Shown: positions 56,148 through 63,999 of the stretch, piece after piece
Position numbering within the stretch: position 1 is the stretch's first letter
Layout: each line of letters begins with the position of its first letter
DNA from: Pelomonas nitida
GTDB lineage: Bacteria > Pseudomonadota > Gammaproteobacteria > Burkholderiales > Burkholderiaceae_C
Reading direction: 5' to 3'
Assembly: GCF_043555975.1 (NCBI RefSeq)
Contig: NZ_JBIGIA010000016.1
Span: forward strand, 56,430-120,429
DNA length: 64,000 bases
Program-made: the position numbers and the translations under genes
Notes under the pieces: model-generated
Seen by the model: the letters and a program-made list of their open reading frames with translations, nothing else
Told to the model about the DNA's origin: nothing
Database searches by the model: none

Positions 56148-56574
56148 GAAAAAGGTCTCCGAGAAGGGGGGCACGAGAATGCGCGCAGCGTACGTGGCGG
56201 CCTCCCGGCAGCTCGTAACCGAGCCCACGGAATCCGTAAGCTGCTGTTTGCCTGCCGGGCATCCGCGAGAGGCAATGCCGATCACCCAACGCGTTATTTG
56301 CTTCGTCCGTGAGGAGAATGTCGCGCATCGGGCCGACTTTGCAATTGGTCACCAATTTGCAAGCGAGCGGTCACGGCCTCGATGAACGCGCGGCGAGCGG
56401 CTGATTCGCCCCCTGCCCCGACAAGGGAGCGTGACAAGGCGAGGATCGAATGCATCGTGGCAACCGGCCCTGGCGCGCAGGCACTGCATCGACCGAGGGC
56501 TGGATGCCCCGCCACGGCGCCATGACGGCTGCACGTCAGGGCGGGCTGGCCGGCAGCGCGAACGCTGCGGACGG
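56148..56574. other. 427-base intergenic region upstream of the pectate lyase gene
   Basis: No credible gene is visible; open frames crossing it are shadows. It holds the operator-like dyad at 56338-56362 and a hairpin GCAGCG/CGCTGC at 56553-56568 with a TTCG loop on the minus strand just after the upstream gene's stop. That hairpin has no T-run and may be a weak terminator. Confidence 0.5.
56338..56362. promoter_or_regulatory. Operator-like dyad upstream of the pectate lyase gene
   Basis: TTGCAATTGGT and ACCAATTTGCAA form an almost perfect inverted repeat around a single central C, about 190 bases before the pectate lyase ATG. It is locally AT-rich in a GC-rich background, as expected of a regulatory site. 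The cognate regulator is unknown. Confidence 0.45.
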
Positions 56575-58578
56575 TCAGCGGATGGTCAGCGACGTGCCGG
56601 TGCGGAAGGCGCCGAGCGTGGTGTCCCAGGCCTGCGCCTTGGCGCTGTTGTCGGCATTGGCGGGGCGAACGCTGTAGCGCACATCGCCGGCCAGCGAGGC
56701 CGCGCCATCGGGCAAGGCCAGCAGCACATCGTAGGCACCGGTCGCCGTGCCGGCCGGCACGGCAAAGGCCGTCGACACGGTGCTGGTGGCACCGGGCAGC
56801 CACGCGCGCGGGTCGACCGCCGACAACGGGATGCGGACGACGGCGCCGCTGCTGCGGTGCTTGAGCACCAGTTGCAAGCCACGCGGATTGAAGGCGCGCG
56901 CCCAGCCGCTGTTGCGCACGGTCAGCAGCAGGTCTCCCGACTGCCCGGCCGCCACGGCGGCGCTGTGCCGCAGCGTCGACAGCTCGAAGCGGTAACCCAT
57001 GCTGCGCCGCACCTCGGCCATGCAGCCCTGCTGCTCCCAACGCACATGGAAGGTGTCGCGGTAGTAGTCGTTGTTCAGGTAGGTGAGCCCGAACTGGCGG
57101 CCCTCGGCGAGGATGTCGCCGCAGCTCGTGCGAGCCACGGCCCCTTGCTCGTCGGCGGGGTTGCAGGTCTCACCACCAAAAGGCGCCACCTGCGACAGCG
57201 ACGCGATGTAGTTGCGCTCGGTCTGCCGCGTCGCGGCGTTCTCGCTGTAGGTGCCGACATCGGTGGCCGAGGCCAGGAAGCAGTCGTTGTGCGCGCCGAT
57301 GCGCGACGCCACGGAGCCATCGCGCCAGCTCGGCACCTGCGGCGCCCACGCCATCAGGTAGGCCGGGTAGCGCAGCTGCAGGAAGCGATCGGCCGGCAAC
57401 GCGGCCAGCAAGGCATCGCGGATCTGCGTGCGCGCGCTGACGGCGGTGAGGTTGTTGGACGAGGTGTGCCATTCGCCCCAGGCGCCGACGAAGCCGGCCT
57501 GCAGATAGGCGATGACGTCGGCATTGGCCACCAGCAGCGGCTTGAGCTGCTCGATGTGCGCCAGCACGCGCGCCAACGGCGCGTCCTTCACGTTCTGGTA
57601 TTCGGTCTCGCTGGCCGGGTAGTTGTAGAGAAAGCGCGGCACCAGTTTCAAACCCGAGCGGCGCGCGATGGCGAAGCCGTTCGTCAGCTGCGTCAGCACG
57701 CTGGCCGGCAGCACGGCGTTGGCATAGGCATCCAGGCGCACCGGCGCGTAGACGACGCGGTAGCCCGCCTTGAATTGCTCGTCCGCCTGAGACTGCGTCC
57801 ATTGCAGCAGGTTGTCGGCCGCCCAGGTGTAGAAGCCGCGCTCGGGGTTGGCGATCTCGGCCGTGCTCACGGTGAAGCTGGTTTCAGCCGGTGTGGGGGC
57901 CGGCGTCGGCGCAGGCGTAGGAACCGGCGCGGGGGCAGGTGTGGGTGCGGGAGCCGGTGCTGGCGTGGGGGCCGGGGTTGGCGCAGGCGTCGGTGCGGGC
58001 GCCGGGGCCGGCGTGGGCGCAGGGGCCGGTGCGGGGCCTGGTGTCGGCGCCGGCGCGCCGGCGGGCAAACGCCACACCTGGTTCGCGTTGCCGCTGTTGC
58101 ACGTCGTGACAGAGAAGGCCACCTTGCCCAGCTGCGTTGGAGCTGTCAGGCACAGGTTGTTGGCCGCGAGCTTGAGCAAGGCGGTGGTGCTGCCCGCCAG
58201 CGGCACCAGCGAGAAGCGCTGGCGCGCCTGGCTGGCCTGGCAACCGTTGAGCTCCACGAAAGCGCCGTTGCTGCTGCCGGTGGCGGCCACGCACAGGCCG
58301 GACGACGCGTGCTTCAGCGTGTAGATGCTGCTGCCGGCACTCACCGGCACGAGGCTGAAGTCCTGCCCGGCGCCGCCCTTGCAGGCGGCCAGGCGAATGT
58401 CCCAACTGTCCAGCTTGGCTTCCAGGCAGGCACCCGTTCGCTGCGCGACCCAGGGGGCGGCTGCGGCCGTCGACGGCAACGTGGCGAGCAGCAGGGAGCC
58501 GACGCCGCGGGCCCGCGGCGCGACCCATCGGGTGGCACGGTTCATGTGCGGCGCGGGGCAGCGAGTCAGGAATTTCAC
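56575..58578 (-). CDS. Secreted CBM13 (ricin-like) + DUF4874/DUF4832 protein
   Basis: A 667-residue protein. After a long signal region, residues ~45-170 form a ricin-type beta-trefoil (CLEAKLDSWDIRLAACKGGA, GLCVAATGSSNGAFVELNGC, NQVWRLPAG). A Pro-Ala-Thr linker follows (~175-225). Residues ~230-400 match DUF4874 (AEIANPERGFYTWA, YLQAGFVGAWGEWH) and ~400-667 DUF4832. The DUF4874/DUF4832 pair looks like a TIM barrel plus beta-sandwich, so a glycosidase-type activity is likely but unproven. GTG 58578 has GGAG five bases upstream; ATG 58545 is the alternative start. Confidence 0.82.
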   Translation of the reverse strand: MKFLTRCPAPHMNRATRWVAPRARGVGSLLLATLPSTAAAAPWVAQRTGACLEAKLDSWDIRLAACKGGAGQDFSLVPVSAGSSIYTLKHASSGLCVAATGSSNGAFVELNGCQASQARQRFSLVPLAGSTTALLKLAANNLCLTAPTQLGKVAFSVTTCNSGNANQVWRLPAGAPAPTPGPAPAPAPTPAPAPAPTPAPTPAPTPAPAPAPTPAPAPVPTPAPTPAPTPAETSFTVSTAEIANPERGFYTWAADNLLQWTQSQADEQFKAGYRVVYAPVRLDAYANAVLPASVLTQLTNGFAIARRSGLKLVPRFLYNYPASETEYQNVKDAPLARVLAHIEQLKPLLVANADVIAYLQAGFVGAWGEWHTSSNNLTAVSARTQIRDALLAALPADRFLQLRYPAYLMAWAPQVPSWRDGSVASRIGAHNDCFLASATDVGTYSENAATRQTERNYIASLSQVAPFGGETCNPADEQGAVARTSCGDILAEGRQFGLTYLNNDYYRDTFHVRWEQQGCMAEVRRSMGYRFELSTLRHSAAVAAGQSGDLLLTVRNSGWARAFNPRGLQLVLKHRSSGAVVRIPLSAVDPRAWLPGATSTVSTAFAVPAGTATGAYDVLLALPDGAASLAGDVRYSVRPANADNSAKAQAWDTTLGAFRTGTSLTIR

Positions 58579-58687
58579 GAGCGCTCCAGAAATGGCAAGG
58601 ATGCAGCGCCAACAGCCAGGCAGCGTTACGCAATGTGTGCGACGGCCCGTTCACGCGATGAGCCGCAACAACCCGCCATCGGCGAGC

Positions 58688-59056
58688 TCAAGCCCCCGCG
58701 TCGACCACCTCAGCCGCCGCGCGGAAGGCATCCACCGCCGCCGGGAAGCCGCAGTAGACGCTGGCGTGCAGCAGGATCTCCTGCAGCTCCTGCACCGTGA
58801 CGCCGTTGTTCAGCGCGCCGCGCACATGCGTCTTCAACTCGTGCGTGCGCCCGAGCGCCACGAGCATGGACACCGTGACGATGCTGCGCGTGCGCAGGTC
58901 CAGCCCCGGCCGCTGCCAGGTGTTGCCCCAGGCATGGCGGGTCACCAGCTCCTGCAGCGGCGCGGTGAAGGGCGTGGCCTTGTCCAGCGCCGCATCGACA
59001 TAGGCATCGCCCAGCACGGCGCGACGGGTGGCGAGGCCTTGGGGGTCGAGGTCCAT
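58688..59056 (-). CDS. Carboxymuconolactone-decarboxylase-family protein
   Basis: A 122-residue all-helical protein. LATRRAVLGDAYVDAALDKA, LQELVTRHAWGNTWQRPGLD, RSIVTVSMLVALGRTHELK and NNGVTVQELQEILLHASVYC (with a following GFP) match 4-carboxymuconolactone decarboxylase (PcaC) throughout. PcaC acts in the protocatechuate branch of the beta-ketoadipate pathway. No other pathway gene is adjacent, so a related family role is possible. ATG 59056 has GGAG upstream; ATG 59068 is the alternative. A broken second copy lies at 60606-60955. Confidence 0.88.
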   Translation of the reverse strand: MDLDPQGLATRRAVLGDAYVDAALDKATPFTAPLQELVTRHAWGNTWQRPGLDLRTRSIVTVSMLVALGRTHELKTHVRGALNNGVTVQELQEILLHASVYCGFPAAVDAFRAAAEVVDAGA

Positions 59057-59119
59057 GAACAGCTCCATCAGTGGTGCGGGGCAGCATAGCGAAGGCCGGC
59101 GCCATCGCACGCTGGGAGC

Positions 59120-59139
59120 GCTGGGGTTGCAACCCCAGC
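59120..59139. repeat. 20-base perfect palindrome at the edge of the EF-G fragment
   Basis: GCTGGGGTTGCAACCCCAGC reads the same on both strands. It stands 64 bases upstream of the decarboxylase start and five bases before the EF-G homology begins. It could be an operator for the decarboxylase gene or a trace of the rearrangement. Confidence 0.7.
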
Positions 59140-59144
59140 CTACC

Positions 59145-59465
59145 GAGCTGGCGGCGGCGGCCGCGCTGCGCGAGGCCGTCATGCGGGCGGCTCCCGTGGT
59201 GCTGGAGCCGGTCATGGCCGTCGAGGTCATCACGCCGGCCGAGTCGCTGGGCGACGTCATCGGCGACCCGCTGCGCCGCCACGGCCATGTGCAAGGCCAG
59301 GACGCCCGTGGTAGCAACGTGGCGGTCGTGACGGCGCACGTGCCGCTGAAGCGCGTGTTCGGCTACATCAGCCAGCGGCGTGCGCTCGGCTCGGGCCGGG
59401 CGCAGTTCACGATGCAGCTGAGCCATTACGCGCAAGCGGCGGCGAGGGCAGCCCTGGCCGCTTGA
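59145..59465 (+). pseudogene. 3' fragment of an EF-G gene (C-terminal ~105 residues)
   Basis: The frame from ELAAAAALREAVMRAAPVVL to the TGA at 59463-59465 is clearly homologous to the last ~105 residues of the EF-G paralogue at 52203, including VMAVEVITPAESLGDVIGD and RAQFTMQLSHYAQ. Nothing of domains I-IV is present. The fragment has diverged (one codon inserted in ARGSNVAVV, several substitutions) but keeps its frame. An in-frame start at 59028 exists only because the antisense of the decarboxylase gene is open. It is a relic, not a functional GTPase. Confidence 0.85.
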
Positions 59466-59582
59466 ACCCCGGCCGCCGCGTGGCATCGTTCACTCGGGCA
59501 GGGGCAAATCGGGACCGGATCAGCATTGACAGGCCACCAGAATCCGCCCCTTTGGAATTTCCATCCCGATGCCGGAAAGCGC

Positions 59583-60584
59583 ATGTTCTCGATAGTCGTC
59601 TACGCCCTCCTGCTCGGGCTTTGCTTCACGCTGTTCGTGCTGCTGATGTGGCAGCGCGAGGCCAAGAGCAGCACGCGCGCGCATTCGTGGCGGCTCGGTC
59701 ACGAGCAGGGCCGGGCACAGGCCAAGGCGGCTTACGCGCAGCAGGTTCAGCGCATCACGGCCTACGAGCAACTGCTGCAAGGGCATCTCGGCGGCGTCGG
59801 CAAACGCCTGGCCGACACGCGCGAGGTGGCCGAGTTGATCCAACGCCACGCCCCGGGCCTGCTCAAGGAAGCGGACGGGCTGGCCCATCTGCTGCACGGC
59901 AACGACGAGTTCCTGAGCCAGCTGCTCAACGTCTATGTGGCGGCCGACCAGGACGCCGCCAACGCTCAGCTGCGCGCCGCGGCGCGTCGGCCGGCCGGCG
60001 TCTACGCCGATGTGTTCGAGGCCGCCGGCGTGGCCGCGCCAGGCAGCATCGTCGGCAAACATTTCGGGCTGGCACTGGAAGCCGGCTTGCTCGTCATCCG
60101 GGCCACCGGGCAGCACGGAGGTTCCGGCAAGATCACGCTGGCACGGCGCGACCTGGAACGATTCTTCAACGACCTGGCCGCCAAGCCCCGAAGCCTGGGC
60201 GAAGAGCTCGCCGCTGCCGTCACCTGCCGGGGCCTCTATCGCGTGGACATGCACGGCGATGCACGCCTCGGGCAACTGGTGGTGGAGGTCGCCGCCCCTT
60301 CCAGCGGGCGGCTCTATCTCGGCGCGCCACAGCAGGAAGAGGAACCGCTGCGCGAGCTCAAGTCCCTCAAGCGTGCCAGCCTGCGGTTGCTGGAAGACGA
60401 GGCGAAGTCGACGACCCGCCGGACGGCCGCGCAGCGTGCCCGCATCTTGCGGCGCGATGCGCTACTGGAGCACCTGCCTGAGAGCGGCCTGTGCGGCAGT
60501 TGCGAGGGCGACGTGACGATGCGCCTCCGCTTGGGTGACAAGCCGATGTGCTGCCCGCTGTGCGGCACGCGCTGGGCCGACTGA
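59583..60584 (+). CDS. Membrane-anchored protein with C-terminal Cys4 zinc-ribbon-like motif
   Basis: A 333-residue protein. Residues 1-25 form a membrane helix (MFSIVVYALLLGLCFTLFVL), followed by helical, Gln/Arg/Ala-rich sequence that may be coiled coil (~25-100) and a mixed central part. The C-terminus has LCGSCEGD and MCCPLCGTRW, that is CxxC-x19-CxxC, typical of a zinc ribbon. I do not recognise the family. ATG 59583 starts the helix; a TTG at 59526 would add 19 residues. It is sandwiched between the EF-G relic and the broken decarboxylase copy. Confidence 0.68.
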   Translation: MFSIVVYALLLGLCFTLFVLLMWQREAKSSTRAHSWRLGHEQGRAQAKAAYAQQVQRITAYEQLLQGHLGGVGKRLADTREVAELIQRHAPGLLKEADGLAHLLHGNDEFLSQLLNVYVAADQDAANAQLRAAARRPAGVYADVFEAAGVAAPGSIVGKHFGLALEAGLLVIRATGQHGGSGKITLARRDLERFFNDLAAKPRSLGEELAAAVTCRGLYRVDMHGDARLGQLVVEVAAPSSGRLYLGAPQQEEEPLRELKSLKRASLRLLEDEAKSTTRRTAAQRARILRRDALLEHLPESGLCGSCEGDVTMRLRLGDKPMCCPLCGTRWAD

Positions 60585-60605
60585 CGCCCCCCTGCCGGAC
60601 GCACC

Positions 60606-60955
60606 CGCCGGGCGGAAGGCATCCACCGCCGCCGGAAAGCCGCAGTAGACGCTCGCATGCAGGAAGATCTCCTGCAGCTCCTGCAGCTCCTGCACGGTCA
60701 CGCCGTTGTTCAGTGCGCCGCGCACATGCGTCTTCAGCTACTGCGTGCGCCCCAGCGCCACCAGCATGGACGCCGTGGCGATGCTGCGCGTGCGCAGGTC
60801 CAGCCCCGGCCGCTGCCAGGTATTACCCAGGCGTGGCGGGTGACGAGCTCCTGCAGCGGCGCCGTAAACGGCGTGACCTTGGCCCGCGCCGCGTCAACGT
60901 AGGCATCGCCCAGCACGGCACGACGGGTGGCGAGGCCTTGGGGGTCGAGGTCCAT
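60606..60955 (-). pseudogene. Broken second copy of the carboxymuconolactone-decarboxylase gene
   Basis: From ATG 60955 (MDLDPQGLATRRAVLGDAYV) it parallels the intact gene at 58688-59056. A one-base deletion near 60826 shifts the frame after LVTRHAW, an in-frame TAG lies at 60740-60738 (replacing the HE of RTHELK), and a 9-base duplication repeats LQE near 60675. The last ~10 codons are missing. Similarity continues into the upstream non-coding bases, so the promoter side was copied too. Confidence 0.88.
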
Positions 60956-61301
60956 TGGGGGCTCCTTCGGGGGTGCGGGGCAGCATAGCGAAGCCGGGCG
61001 CCCCGACTGCAGCGCATCACCCCTCCCCCGCCGCCCCTGCCACCCAGGGCGACCGAACGTCAATTTGCATCAAGCCGTAAGTCGTGCGTCGTGCCGTTCG
61101 CACCCCGTTCCACGCATCGCCCCACGCAGCTCGGCAGCTGCGCGATGCGAGGCCCCGCCGGCATTCACAAGTGCAGACAAACCCAACGTTCCGTGACACC
61201 CGCCTGGGCGATGAGCGCCGGCTCGCAACTCGACAGAATTCCCGCAGCGCCGCACATCCCGCTTCAGCAGGGGCAGCGCCATTGATTGAACCGCACACCG
61301 A
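60956..61301. other. 346-base region upstream of the PEP-CTERM gene
   Basis: The first ~30 bases are duplicated upstream DNA of the decarboxylase gene. The rest shows no gene, repeat or clear promoter that I can support; it presumably holds the promoter of the gene at 61302. Confidence 0.45.
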
Positions 61302-61970
61302 ATGAACGCCACCAAGTACATCCTGACGGCACTGACGCTCGCGAGCGCCATGCACTGCGCCAACGCTGCCACCGACAACCTCGTGGTCAACGGCGACTTC
61401 GAAAACGACGTCTACGGCTGGTCGGCATCGACCTCGGGCAACGGCTTCACGACCGTGTCCACCGTCTACATCTACGACCGCGGCGAGGGCACGCTGTACT
61501 CGTCGACCTTCGGCTTCCCCGCTTCGATGGGCTTGCCTGACGAGTCGCGCAGCGCCGCATGGCTTGGCTGCGGCTACTCCACCGGCTGCACGCCTGACGT
61601 CAATGAAGCCAGCTGGAGCCAGACGCTGAACACCGTCGCCGGCCAGACCTACAACCTGAGCTTCCTGCTGGGCGCGGCCTACGGCTCCACCTCTGAAGGC
61701 ACCGGCACCGTCGACGTGCTGTGGAACGGCGTCAAGGTCGGCGGGCAGTCCTTCGCCGGCACGCTGGATACCCCGTACGGCTCCAGCTTCCAGATCGGCA
61801 AGCTGGTCGCGCAAGGCCAGGACGTGCTGCAGTTCCGCACGGCCAGCGGCACCGTCATCGGCCTGGACAGCGTGAGCGTCTCCGCCGTTCCCGAGCCCAC
61901 CACCTACGCCATGCTGGCCGCCGGCCTGGCCCTGCTGGGCCTGCGTCGCCGGAGCAAGACTCGCGACTGA
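61302..61970 (+). CDS. PEP-CTERM-anchored exported protein
   Basis: A 222-residue protein. Signal peptide is ~1-22 (ends CANA). The mature part (LVVNGDFENDVYGWSAS, SWSQTLNTVAGQTYNLSFLL, GLDSVSVSAV) resembles beta-sandwich, DUF642/CBM-like exported proteins. The C-terminus is a complete PEP-CTERM signal at ~196-222: VPEPTTYAML, a hydrophobic helix and RRRSKTRD. Such proteins are processed by exosortase and often accompany exopolysaccharide. No exosortase gene is in the window. ATG 61302 is the start of the signal peptide. Confidence 0.9.
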   Translation: MNATKYILTALTLASAMHCANAATDNLVVNGDFENDVYGWSASTSGNGFTTVSTVYIYDRGEGTLYSSTFGFPASMGLPDESRSAAWLGCGYSTGCTPDVNEASWSQTLNTVAGQTYNLSFLLGAAYGSTSEGTGTVDVLWNGVKVGGQSFAGTLDTPYGSSFQIGKLVAQGQDVLQFRTASGTVIGLDSVSVSAVPEPTTYAMLAAGLALLGLRRRSKTRD

Positions 61971-62026
61971 GTCGCCTGCAGGTCAGATCAGAGCGTCGGG
62001 CCGTCGATGGGCCCTAGACTCAACGC

Positions 62027-62302
62027 ATGCCCGCCTACTTCAACACCTACGTCGACGAAGCGCAGTTGCTCGCCTACCGGGGCGCTGACTTCGATGAAGT
62101 CTGCTTGGCTGACCGCTCCGGTGAACCCGGCGCGCAAGTGTGGTGCTGGACGCGGCGCGAGGGCGACCGGTCCAAGGCCTCCTGGCTGCGGCTGATCGTC
62201 ACCGTGGACGACAAGGACTCGGCAGCAGCCGTGGAGCGCGTGCGCGCCGCGCTGCAGCCGCAGCCCATGCCTGACCCGCAACGGACGGTGTGGATGCACT
62301 GA
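62027..62302 (+). CDS. Small protein of unknown function
   Basis: A 91-residue soluble protein (PAYFNTYVDEAQLLAYRGAD, then VWCWTRREGD and LRLIVTVDDKDSAAAVERVR). The predicted alternating strands and helices suggest a compact alpha/beta fold. I do not recognise a family. It lies between the PEP-CTERM gene and the convergent GAF-EAL gene. The coding call rests on normal codon composition, a plausible length and the lack of an overlapping alternative. Confidence 0.6.
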   Translation: MPAYFNTYVDEAQLLAYRGADFDEVCLADRSGEPGAQVWCWTRREGDRSKASWLRLIVTVDDKDSAAAVERVRAALQPQPMPDPQRTVWMH

Positions 62303-62336
62303 CCCCGCAGGCCTGCGGCCGGCGTCGGTGCGCCAG

Positions 62337-63578
62337 TCAGTGCGCCGTACAGGCCTTCGCGTCCTGAAAATTCATGGGGCGCCCCAAGTGGTAGCCCTGC
62401 GCCCGGCCGATACCCAGCGTGCGCACCGCATCGAGCTCGGCCTGCGTCTCCACGCCTTCGGCCACGAGGCCGCATCCGGTCTCGCGCGCGAAGCCGCACA
62501 GCGCGGCCGCCAGCGCGCGGCGTGAGCGGTCCACGTCGATCGCGTGCGTGATGCTGATGTCGAGCTTGATGATCTGCGGGTGCAGGTCCAGCACGTGGCG
62601 AAAGCTGGCGTAGCCCGCGCCCGCATCGTCCACGGCAATGCGCAGCCCCTCGCGCTGCAACGGCGCCATGGCCTCGGCGACGGCCGCGTAGCTCGCGATG
62701 GCCTGGTGCTCGGTCACTTCCACGACGATGCGCTCCAGCGGCTGGCCACGCAGCGCCTCCGCCAGCGCACCCTGGATGATGAGCTCGGGCGATGCGTTCA
62801 CCGTGAGGTAGACGTCGGCCGGCAGCTCGCCCAGGCGCGCCAGCGCGAGCCGTATCGCCTTGCTCTCCAACTCGACGGTGCGGCCGACCAGGCCGGCCTC
62901 CGAGAACCAGAGATCGGGCGTGCGGTAGGGGTCGCCGCTGAAGCGGGCCAGCGACTCGAAGCCGACGACGCGGCTCGTGTGGAGGTCGACGATGGGCTGG
63001 AACACCATGTGCAGCTGGTCGGACTGCAACGCGGCGTCGATGCGTTGCGCCGCCATGCGGCGCGCCTCGCTCGCGTTCAAATCCTCCTGGATCTGCGCGG
63101 CGGCCAGGTCGGCGAAGACCCGCACGACGTGCAGATCACGCGTGGTGAGGGTCAGGTCCGGTGCGTGGCTGAAACAGCAGAAGGTGCCGTAGATGCGCCC
63201 ATCGGCCAGGCGGATGGGCACGCTCATGTGCGCACCGACCGGCACCGCCCGCGTGACGGGCAGCGTCAGCGCCTCGGCGTTGACACTGGCGTCGGGGATG
63301 AGCTCGGGCAGCCGGCCGTCGACGACGCGCACGCAGTAGCTCTCCTCGAGAGGATCGCCATCGCCGGGGCGGATCAGCAGCCGCGCCTCGCCGATGTCCA
63401 CATGCCGGAACACGCGCCTCCCCCGCTCGAACTCCGAGATGAACGCGACATCCATGCCCATGTGCCTGCGAATCGCCTGCAGCAGGCGCGCCAGCGGTGG
63501 GCGATGGGCGGGTGTGGCGCCCGGAAGCGCAGACAGGCCTGCCAGGCCGTCGGCGACGTCCGCAAGTGGGGTGTGCAT
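62337..63578 (-). CDS. GAF-EAL cyclic-di-GMP phosphodiesterase
   Basis: A 413-residue cytosolic protein. Residues ~25-165 form a GAF sensor domain (LARLLQAIRRHMGMDVAFIS, MSVPIRLADGRIYGTFCCFS). Residues ~180-410 form an EAL domain: QPIVDLHTSRVVGFESLARF gives the E-x-L motif, VNASPEL the metal Asn, VEVTEH the Glu, DDAGAGYASF the DDxGxGYxS-like loop, IIKLDISI the Lys/Asp and VAEGVET the closing Glu. The catalytic set appears complete, so it should hydrolyse c-di-GMP. No GGDEF domain is present. The GAF ligand is unknown. Confidence 0.92.
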   Translation of the reverse strand: MHTPLADVADGLAGLSALPGATPAHRPPLARLLQAIRRHMGMDVAFISEFERGRRVFRHVDIGEARLLIRPGDGDPLEESYCVRVVDGRLPELIPDASVNAEALTLPVTRAVPVGAHMSVPIRLADGRIYGTFCCFSHAPDLTLTTRDLHVVRVFADLAAAQIQEDLNASEARRMAAQRIDAALQSDQLHMVFQPIVDLHTSRVVGFESLARFSGDPYRTPDLWFSEAGLVGRTVELESKAIRLALARLGELPADVYLTVNASPELIIQGALAEALRGQPLERIVVEVTEHQAIASYAAVAEAMAPLQREGLRIAVDDAGAGYASFRHVLDLHPQIIKLDISITHAIDVDRSRRALAAALCGFARETGCGLVAEGVETQAELDAVRTLGIGRAQGYHLGRPMNFQDAKACTAH

Positions 63579-63719
63579 AGGCTTGTCTCCCTTGGCTGCA
63601 CAGGGCCCGATACAGCTGTCGGGCCAACGCCCTCAGACGCTAGCGCTGTTTGCACATTCGATCAACTTCGCGTGCCGCGCCTACCGCTTCTGCTCGACAG
63701 CGACCCAACAACGCCAAGC

Positions 63720-63830
63720 CCCAAAGCCGGCTGGTGCTGGCTGTTCTTCACGCCTCCTTTGACCCCGCGCAACTGTTTGACCGGAGCGCAGCGGAGGGAG
63801 TTTTGCGCGGGGCCTCGACGAATACGCGGC
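63720..63830. repeat. Second copy (half) of the dispersed repeat
   Basis: 63766-63818 matches 30756-30805 of the large inverted-repeat element, in the same orientation as its right arm, with scattered differences. The adjoining 63720-63765 also resembles its central region near 30648-30692 (GGCTGTTC ... CCTTT). The surrounding 63579-63882 holds no gene I can support. Confidence 0.6.
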
Positions 63831-63882
63831 TGGGCCTTGCCAGCAAGCCAAAGCAGCGAGCCGGGCGCCGCATTTAGAGCCG

Positions 63883-63999
63883 CTAACAAAATTCCGGCAA
63901 GGCGCGACAACAGATGACGCAGCAGGCCAAGCTCAACAGCGCCACATGAGTCTCGACGGCGCGCTCAAACCGGATGCGCAGCTTGCCAAACGCGGCCAG
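63883..63999 (-). CDS. 3' end of an IS5-family-like transposase, cut by the window edge
   Basis: The minus-strand frame from 63999 to TAG 63885-63883 reads LAAFGKLRIRFERAVETHVA, then LLSLACCVICCRALPEFC. This matches the C-terminal segment of IS5-type DDE transposases (GKLRIRFERRAD-like helix with the last catalytic Glu in RFER). The sequence GAGCCGCTAACAAAA at 63877-63891 is likely the terminal inverted repeat of the element. The rest lies beyond the window. Confidence 0.7.
   Translation of the reverse strand: MAAFGKLRIRFERAVETHVALLSLACCVICCRALPEFC

Noticed and set aside
59028..59465. A complete small gene of 145 codons
   Set aside because: The first ~40 codons are antisense to the decarboxylase gene and the rest is only the EF-G C-terminus, so it is treated as a relic.
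60734..61063. A second functional decarboxylase-family gene
   Set aside because: Frameshift, internal stop and missing 3' end break the frame relative to the intact copy.
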